DNA of 64,000 nucleotides from Bog-756 sp963704585 (GTDB taxonomy: Bacteria; Actinomycetota; Acidimicrobiia; Acidimicrobiales; RAAP-2). Of this stretch, positions 59,198-64,000 are shown piece after piece; the first letter of the stretch is position 1, and every line of letters begins with the position of its first letter. The stretch covers positions 2,604,001 through 2,668,000 of the forward strand of contig OY969919.1 of NCBI GenBank assembly GCA_963704585.1, written 5' to 3'. The notes under the pieces are model-generated. The model was not told the origin of the DNA. It was given only the letters and a program-made list of their open reading frames with translations, and searched no databases. The translations under genes were made by a program, and so were the position numbers.

Positions 59198-61096
59198 ATG
59201 AGAGCAACACGAACGCTGTCTGTTCGCCTGGCGTCGTTGGGCGGTGCAGTGGCGCTGGCATTTGTCGGCATTGTCGGGACAACCGGTCTGGTCGCCTCGG
59301 GTGGCCCGGCGGCGGCTGACACGTCCCCATTCACGTCGACCTGCCTCCTTGCGGCACCATTCGGATCGACGCCCTTCCCGGGCACGATCGTCACAGGAAA
59401 GATCAGTCCGAGCCCCGCTCCGGCCGGTGGAGGGTTCAGCGTCACCAATCTCGCGATCGAGCTCACGCTGCCGTCCTCGATCACGTCGCTCATACCCGGC
59501 GCGACGATCGCGGGCACGTTCACGTCGACCCTGACCGCGACCGGCGCGACGCCTTCGTCGCAAGCGGTCACCTACACGATCCCGACGACGACCATCACCA
59601 ACCCGGCTCCGCCGATCGTGGCGACGGCGCCTGACGCGTCGTTCACCGCGGACGCTTCCGGTGCACCGTCGGTCTCGATCTCGACCGGCACGGCGGGGTC
59701 GTTCTCTGCCGTTCTCAACGGCACACCGGTCACTCCGCCATCAGCGTGCACGAACCCCGCGGAGACGATCGATACCGCGACGATCGCGTTGCCTGCCGGG
59801 CAGCTCTCGGCAGTGCTGCCGAACGCTGATGCGCCTGCGGGCGGGGCAACCGTGGTGATCCACGGTCGCTTCCTGAGCAATCCGACCTCGGTGACGTTCG
59901 GTGGCGTCCCGGCGACCAGCTTCAAGAGTTTGACGCAGAATTCGATCCAGGCGGTCGTGCCGCCCGGCGCCGCTGGCACAGTCGAAGTGGAAGTCACGAC
60001 ACCGGCCGGCGCGTCGACGACCGTTCCGTTCACCTACACGAACGGCCCGATCGTGACCGGGGTGTCGCCGAGCACCGGACCACCGGCAGGCGGCACGACC
60101 GTCAACATCACCGGGACCGGCTTCCAGAACAATGGTGACGCGACCGTGGTCGACTTCGGCTCGACACCGGCCGCGAGCTTCACGGTCAACTCGGACACCT
60201 CGATCACCGCGGTCTCGCCGCCGGGCACCGCCGTGGCCGATGTGACGGTGACCGCACCCGCGATCGGCCCCGCTGTTCGGGAAGGGCACATCACCGGCGT
60301 CCCGACGGTCTCGATCGTGAGCCAGCAGGACAACTTCAACTACCGCGAGGGCTACTGGCTGACCGGTGGCGACGGCGGGGTGTTCAGCTACGGCAACGCG
60401 CCGTTCGAAGGGTCGGCCGGTGGTCTCACCCTCAACGCGCCGATCGTCGGGATGGCTTCGACGCCTGATGCAGGTGGGTACTGGCTCGTCGCGTCGGACG
60501 GCGGCGTCTTCTCCTACGGAGACGCTCAGTTCTGGGGCTCGGCAGGGAACCTCGTCCTCAACTCGCCGATCGTGGGTATGGCGCCCACACCGGACGGGTT
60601 CGGGTACTGGCTGGTCGCAGCCGACGGCGGCGTCTTCTCCTACGGCGACGCCTTCTTCTACGGCTCGGCCGGTGGTCTCACCCTCAACGCGCCGATCGTG
60701 GGCATGGCTGCCACGCCCGACGGCGGCGGCTACTGGCTCGTCGCCGCCGACGGTGGCGTGTTCTCCTACGGTGACGCCGTGTTCCACGGCTCGATGGCCG
60801 GAACGCCGCTCGTGACCCCGATCGTCGGCGTCTCGGCGACGCCCGATGGTGGCGGCTACTGGATGACCACCGGGGACGGTGGAGTGTTCAACATGGGCGA
60901 TGCCGGCTACTTCGGCTCGACCAGTGGGACCGTCATCAGCGCCCCGGTCGTCGGCCTCACGGGCAGCCCCGACGGCAACGGCTACTGGTTGGCCGCGGCT
61001 GACGGCGGCGTCTTCGCCTATCCCGACGCCACCTTCTACGGCTCGGCCGGCGGCACGATGCTCAACGCACCCGTCGTGGGCATGGCGTCCTCCTAG
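59198..61096 (+). CDS. Secreted IPT/TIG and GYW-repeat surface protein
   Basis: A 632-residue exported protein. The N-terminus MRATRTLSVRLASLGGAVAL and following hydrophobic stretch to GPAAADTSP form a signal peptide with an AxA site. Residues about 45-210 are an unrecognised Thr/Ala-rich domain with two cysteines. Two IPT/TIG domains follow (VLPNADAPAGGATVVIHGRF; GVSPSTGPPAGGTTVNITGT). Six 42-residue GYW repeats end the protein (e.g. GYWLVAADGGVFSYGDAFFY). Unlike the 52-kb homologue, it is intact. Start ATG follows GAGGAGAGACGTAG. A terminator hairpin lies 23 bases after the stop. Confidence 0.85.
   Translation: MRATRTLSVRLASLGGAVALAFVGIVGTTGLVASGGPAAADTSPFTSTCLLAAPFGSTPFPGTIVTGKISPSPAPAGGGFSVTNLAIELTLPSSITSLIPGATIAGTFTSTLTATGATPSSQAVTYTIPTTTITNPAPPIVATAPDASFTADASGAPSVSISTGTAGSFSAVLNGTPVTPPSACTNPAETIDTATIALPAGQLSAVLPNADAPAGGATVVIHGRFLSNPTSVTFGGVPATSFKSLTQNSIQAVVPPGAAGTVEVEVTTPAGASTTVPFTYTNGPIVTGVSPSTGPPAGGTTVNITGTGFQNNGDATVVDFGSTPAASFTVNSDTSITAVSPPGTAVADVTVTAPAIGPAVREGHITGVPTVSIVSQQDNFNYREGYWLTGGDGGVFSYGNAPFEGSAGGLTLNAPIVGMASTPDAGGYWLVASDGGVFSYGDAQFWGSAGNLVLNSPIVGMAPTPDGFGYWLVAADGGVFSYGDAFFYGSAGGLTLNAPIVGMAATPDGGGYWLVAADGGVFSYGDAVFHGSMAGTPLVTPIVGVSATPDGGGYWMTTGDGGVFNMGDAGYFGSTSGTVISAPVVGLTGSPDGNGYWLAAADGGVFAYPDATFYGSAGGTMLNAPVVGMASS
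60350..61093 (+). repeat. Six tandem 126-bp GYW repeats
   Basis: Six 42-residue units of GYWLVASDGGVFSYGDA followed by FYGSAGGLTLNAPIVGMA. Copies 4-6 are more diverged (GYWMTTGDGGVFNMGDAG in copy 5). Same unit length and consensus as in the array at 53318-54064. Confidence 0.85.
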
Positions 61097-61118
61097 TCGG
61101 GACGCACAAGGCTGTTGC

Positions 61119-61150
61119 GAAGGACCGGGGGTTCCGACCCCCGGTCCTTC
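61119..61150 (+). terminator. Strong rho-independent-like hairpin after the GYW-repeat gene
   Basis: Perfect 13-base stem GAAGGACCGGGGG (61119-61131) and CCCCCGGTCCTTC (61138-61150) around TTCCGA. There is only a short T-poor tail (GTCGTT), as in many actinobacterial terminators. It isolates the repeat-protein gene from ilvD. Confidence 0.85.
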
Positions 61151-61243
61151 GTCGTTCCGGGCCCGTGATCGGATGTCCATCGGGATCGCGGACCGGTGAG
61201 GGGTCCGTCGGCGGTCGCGCCGCGCACGCCGTACCATGCAGGG

Positions 61244-62959
61244 ATGGCCAACGACCGATCGATCGATCCCGCGGAGGCGCCGCTCGAGGGGCGCAAGCCC
61301 CGGAGCTTCGAGGTCACCGACGGCCCGACCCGGGCACCCGCACGGGCCATGCTGCGGGCGGTCGGGATGACCGACGGCGACTGGGACAAGCCGCAGATCG
61401 GGGTCGCGTCGTCGTGGAACGAGGTCACCCCCTGCAACCTCCCGCTCGACCGCCTCGCCAAGCGGGCGAAGGAGGGCGTCCGCGAGGCCGGTGGGTACCC
61501 GCTCGAATTCGTCACCATCGCCGTCTCGGACGGGATCTCGATGGGTCACGAGGGCATGCGCGCCTCCCTCGTCAGCCGCGAGGTGATCGCGGACTCGATC
61601 GAGACGGTCATGCACGCGGAGCGGTTCGACGCGATGGTCACGCTCGCCGGCTGCGACAAGTCCCTGCCGGGCATGTTGATGGCGGCGGCACGGCTCAACC
61701 TGCCGTCCGTCTTCCTCTACGGCGGGACGATCCTCCCCGGTCGGGTGCGGGACCGCGCGCTCGACATCACCTCGGTCTTCGAGGCGGTCGGTGCGCACGC
61801 GGTGGACGCGCTGACCGACGAGGAGCTCAGCCTCATCGAGCACAACGCGTGCCCGACCGAGGGTTCCTGCGCGGGGATGTTCACCGCCAACACGATGGCG
61901 TCGGTCGCGGAGGCGCTCGGCATGTCCCTGCCGGGGAGCTCCTCGGCACCGGCCGTCGACCGTCGGCGTGACGACGCGGCCTTCGCGAGCGGCGAGGCGG
62001 TCGTCGCGCTCCTCGAACGCGGCATCCGCCCACGGCAGATCCTGACCAAGGAGGCCTTCGAGAACGCGATCGCCGTCACCATGGCGCTCGGCGGTTCGAC
62101 CAACGCGGTGCTCCATCTGCTCGCGATCGCCAACGAGGCGCGGGTCGAGCTCGCCCTCGAGGACTTCAACGACGTGGCCGCGCGCGTCCCGCACCTCGCC
62201 GACACCAAGCCCCACGGGAAGTACCACATGAGTGACCTCGACCGGATCGGCGGGGTCCCGGTCGTGATGGCCGAGCTGCTCGACGCAGGTCTCCTCCACG
62301 GTGACTGCCTGACCGTGTCGGGGAGGACCGTGTCCGAAAACCTCGCCGCACTCGAGCCGCCGGCACCCGACGGCGAGGTGGTGCACGCGATCGGCGATCC
62401 CATCCACGTCCAGGGCGGCATCGCGATCCTCTCGGGGTCGCTCGCGCCGAACGGCGCGGTGGTCAAGGTCGCAGGCATCGACCAGCTGACCTTCGAGGGA
62501 ACGGCGCGCGTCTTCGACGGCGAGGACGTGGCGATGGAGGCGATCCTCGCGGGGTCGATCGAGTCGGGCACCGTCGTGGTCATCCGGTACGAGGGACCCA
62601 AGGGCGGGCCGGGGATGCGCGAGATGCTCGCGGTCACCGGGGCGATGAAGGGCGTCGGGCGCGGTTCGGACTGCGCGCTCGTGACCGACGGCCGGTTCTC
62701 CGGCGGGACCCACGGGTTCTGCATCGGGCACGTCGCGCCGGAGGCCGTCGACGGCGGCCCGATCGCGCTGGTGGCCGACGGGGACCGCATCGCAGTCGAC
62801 GTCGTCGCACACACCATCGACCTCGTGGTCGAGCCGGACGAGCTCGACCTGCGCCGTGCGGCGCTCAAGCATCCGGCGCCGCGGTACACGACGGGCGTGC
62901 TCGCCAAGTACGCGCGGCTGGTGACCGGCGCCGAGCGGGGCGCGGTCACCGAGCCGTAG
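61244..62959 (+). CDS. ilvD: Dihydroxy-acid dehydratase
   Basis: A 571-residue enzyme of valine, leucine and isoleucine synthesis that dehydrates dihydroxy acids to 2-keto acids. The Fe-S cysteines are in EVTPCNLPLD, TLAGCDKSLPGM and NACPTEGSCAGMFTA; the C-terminal VTDGRFSGGTHGFCIGHVAP has the catalytic serine. Start ATG 61244 (MANDRSID), just after GCAGGG. PNPOx-like gene follows; ilvB begins 700 bases downstream behind its own attenuator, so the pathway is clustered. Confidence 0.96.
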   Translation: MANDRSIDPAEAPLEGRKPRSFEVTDGPTRAPARAMLRAVGMTDGDWDKPQIGVASSWNEVTPCNLPLDRLAKRAKEGVREAGGYPLEFVTIAVSDGISMGHEGMRASLVSREVIADSIETVMHAERFDAMVTLAGCDKSLPGMLMAAARLNLPSVFLYGGTILPGRVRDRALDITSVFEAVGAHAVDALTDEELSLIEHNACPTEGSCAGMFTANTMASVAEALGMSLPGSSSAPAVDRRRDDAAFASGEAVVALLERGIRPRQILTKEAFENAIAVTMALGGSTNAVLHLLAIANEARVELALEDFNDVAARVPHLADTKPHGKYHMSDLDRIGGVPVVMAELLDAGLLHGDCLTVSGRTVSENLAALEPPAPDGEVVHAIGDPIHVQGGIAILSGSLAPNGAVVKVAGIDQLTFEGTARVFDGEDVAMEAILAGSIESGTVVVIRYEGPKGGPGMREMLAVTGAMKGVGRGSDCALVTDGRFSGGTHGFCIGHVAPEAVDGGPIALVADGDRIAVDVVAHTIDLVVEPDELDLRRAALKHPAPRYTTGVLAKYARLVTGAERGAVTEP

Positions 62960-62970
62960 CGGCGGGACCG

Positions 62971-63432
62971 GTGGCGAACTGGGGAGCGTTCGCGGCCGGC
63001 GATCCCGATCTGGCCGTGCTCGCGGCCGCTCGGATCGACCGCGACGGCCTGGTGCTGGTGGGCACCCTCCGGGCAAACGGATGGCCGCGGATCAGCCCGG
63101 TGGAACCGCTCATCGTGGGGGTCGAGCTCTACCTCGGGATGATGTGGCGCTCGCGGAAGGCCCTCGACCTGCTCCGCGACCCTCGTCTCGTCGTCCACTC
63201 GGCGACCAAGGACGCCTCGGGGGCCGAGGGGGACGTGAAGATCTACGGCCGCGCGGTCGAGGTGACGGGTGCCGACGAGCGGGAGGAGTACTGCCGGCGG
63301 CTCGAGGAGCGGATCGACTGGCGGCCAGAGGGCGACTTCCACCTCTTCGCGGTCGACATCACCGAGGTCGGCTACTTCGCGGTCGCAGGAGGCGGCCACG
63401 AGGTCCACACCTGGAGGGCCCCCGGAGGGTGA
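62971..63432 (+). CDS. Pyridoxamine 5'-phosphate oxidase-family (FMN/F420-binding) protein
   Basis: A 153-residue split-barrel flavin-binding protein. VLAAARIDRDGLVLVGTLRA and NGWPRISPVEPLIVGVELYL, then MWRSRKALDLLRDPRLVVHS match PNPOx-like F420 or FMN proteins. It starts GTG 11 bases after ilvD and is probably co-transcribed, but is not a known part of branched-chain amino acid synthesis. Function unknown. Confidence 0.8.
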   Translation: MANWGAFAAGDPDLAVLAAARIDRDGLVLVGTLRANGWPRISPVEPLIVGVELYLGMMWRSRKALDLLRDPRLVVHSATKDASGAEGDVKIYGRAVEVTGADEREEYCRRLEERIDWRPEGDFHLFAVDITEVGYFAVAGGGHEVHTWRAPGG

Positions 63433-63455
63433 TGGGGTCCCGACCGGGGAAACGC

Positions 63456-63485
63456 TTGCTGCTCGCGGCCGGGGCGTGTCACAAT
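63456..63485 (+). promoter_or_regulatory. Probable ilvB operon promoter
   Basis: TTGCTG (63456-63461) and CACAAT (63480-63485) are 18 bases apart. The start of transcription would fall about 8 bases later, near the leader-peptide ATG at 63495, so the leader is probably nearly leaderless. Confidence 0.5.
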
Positions 63486-63494
63486 GGCGGGATC

Positions 63495-63542
63495 ATGGCT
63501 AGCGCACCGTCCCGCCGCACCAACCTGGTACTCGTCTCGTAG
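63495..63542 (+). CDS. ilvB leader peptide (branched-chain amino acid attenuator)
   Basis: A 15-codon frame MASAPSRRTNLVLVS, with Leu-Val-Leu-Val just before the stop. Its place, length and residue content are those of leader peptides of ilvB operons in other actinobacteria. Stalling at the Leu/Val codons when charged tRNA is scarce would let an anti-terminator form in the downstream RNA. Confidence 0.8.
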   Translation: MASAPSRRTNLVLVS

Positions 63543-63576
63543 CGCACGCGACGCTTCCTCGCCGTGTGCGCGTTCC

Positions 63577-63602
63577 GACCTCCCAGACGGGAGGTCGTTT
63601 TC
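63577..63602 (+). terminator. Attenuator terminator before ilvB
   Basis: GACCTCCC (63577-63584) and GGGAGGTC (63589-63596) form a perfect 8-base stem with AGAC loop, then GTTTTC. An upstream GCGCAC (63543-63548) and GTGCGC (63566-63571) can pair as the pause hairpin. Together with the leader peptide this is a classical transcription attenuator. Confidence 0.85.
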
Positions 63603-63664
63603 GTGTCCCGCCACAATTCCGCCCACCGCAGCAACGACCGACCATCGCCGACAAGGAGCCCCCG

Positions 63665-64000
63665 ATGGAACTGACAGGAGCACAGGCGCTGATCAAGAGC
63701 CTGGAGATGGAGCAGGTGGAGGTCATGTTCGGCCTCCCGGGCGGCGCCATCCTCCCGGTGTACGACCCGATCATCGACTCGTCGATCCGCCACATCCTGG
63801 TCCGCCACGAGCAGGGCGCCGGACACATGGCCGAGGGCTACGCCCAGGTCACCGGGCGGCCCGGCGTCGCGATGGTCACGAGCGGTCCGGGGGCGACCAA
63901 CATCGTGACCCCGCTCGCGGACGCCCACATGGACTCGATCCCGCTGGTGGTGGTCAGTGGGCAGGTGCCGACGACCGCCATCGGCACCGACGCGTTCCAG
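63665..64000 (+). CDS. ilvB: Acetolactate synthase large subunit, N-terminal part (cut by window edge)
   Basis: The first 112 codons of a ThDP enzyme that condenses pyruvate (or pyruvate and 2-ketobutyrate) to acetohydroxy acids. MELTGAQALIKSLEMEQVEV, FGLPGGAILPVYDP, the catalytic glutamate in VRHEQGAGHMAEGYAQ and VTSGPGATNIVTPLADAHMD are textbook. ATG 63665 follows AAGGAG at good distance. It continues past the window; ilvN and ilvC are expected next. Confidence 0.95.
   Translation, partial: MELTGAQALIKSLEMEQVEVMFGLPGGAILPVYDPIIDSSIRHILVRHEQGAGHMAEGYAQVTGRPGVAMVTSGPGATNIVTPLADAHMDSIPLVVVSGQVPTTAIGTDAFQ

Noticed and set aside
1..64000. Mobile elements, tRNA/rRNA genes, origin or attachment sites
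   Set aside because: No transposase, integrase, terminal inverted repeats, cloverleaf or rRNA-like sequence was recognised by eye; a tRNAscan/ISfinder run would be needed to exclude small ones.

Overview
This is a high-GC window with dense gene packing, many GTG starts and frequent 1-4 base stop/start overlaps. It carries mycothiol-type DinB/maleylpyruvate isomerase genes, a deazaflavin-type oxidoreductase and luciferase-like oxidoreductases, all typical of actinobacteria. Two secreted proteins end in tandem 42-residue repeats of the type GYWLVASDGGVFSFGDA, which I associate with the class Acidimicrobiia. My inference is an acidimicrobial chromosome, free-living and aerobic. No phage, transposon, CRISPR array, tRNA or rRNA gene was seen.

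Layout. 1-1.6 kb: a sigma/anti-sigma/antagonist operon cut by the window edge, and a frameshifted second anti-sigma-like ATPase gene behind a sigma-F-type promoter. 1.7-8.4 kb: deazaflavin reductase, aldehyde dehydrogenase with its DUF779 partner, a drug-type ABC exporter, NmrA and SDR oxidoreductases and a regulator fragment. 8.5-10.9 kb: two ArsR-SRPBCC modules back to back, with palindromic operators between them. 10.9-20 kb: GHMP kinase, TetR regulators, thioesterase, GNAT, a truncated XRE regulator, a TetR-controlled ABC exporter, sulfotransferase and amidohydrolase. 20-31.5 kb: TetR/epimerase pair, a membrane glycosyltransferase with three frameshifts, a phytoene-desaturase-like flavoprotein, a PhyH dioxygenase, glucose-6-phosphate dehydrogenase and a GH4 glycosidase. 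31.6-36.4 kb: MmpL exporter and DinB-type enzyme, each divergent from a TetR gene across a palindrome. 36.5-39.3 kb: APS reductase divergent from UDP-sulfoquinovose synthase, suggesting sulfolipid synthesis fed by sulfite. 39.3-43.4 kb: aldo-keto reductase and a coupled ADH-VOC-luciferase-like operon. 43.4-48.5 kb: an ion block (NRAMP-type carrier, pore-less MgtE-like CBS protein, KimA-type potassium importer). 48.7-50.4 kb: cysK-cysE. 50.6-61.1 kb: two secreted repeat proteins flanking an FMN oxidase, P450, orphan ParA, DUF2237 protein and haloalkane-dehalogenase-like hydrolase. 61.2-64 kb: ilvD, a PNPOx-like protein and the start of ilvB behind a leader-peptide attenuator.

Six single-base frameshifts fall in four genes (an anti-sigma-like gene, a DinB-type gene, a tetR and three in one glycosyltransferase). 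All have the same polarity, one base too many, and a fifth coding region is broken near a 7-bp tandem duplication. Either the assembly has insertion-type errors or these genes are decaying; the annotation marks each site. Inverted repeats that look like operators occur at five TetR/ArsR intergenic regions and are among the clearest regulatory signals here. All functions are read from sequence motifs and remembered family features; no database search was run.
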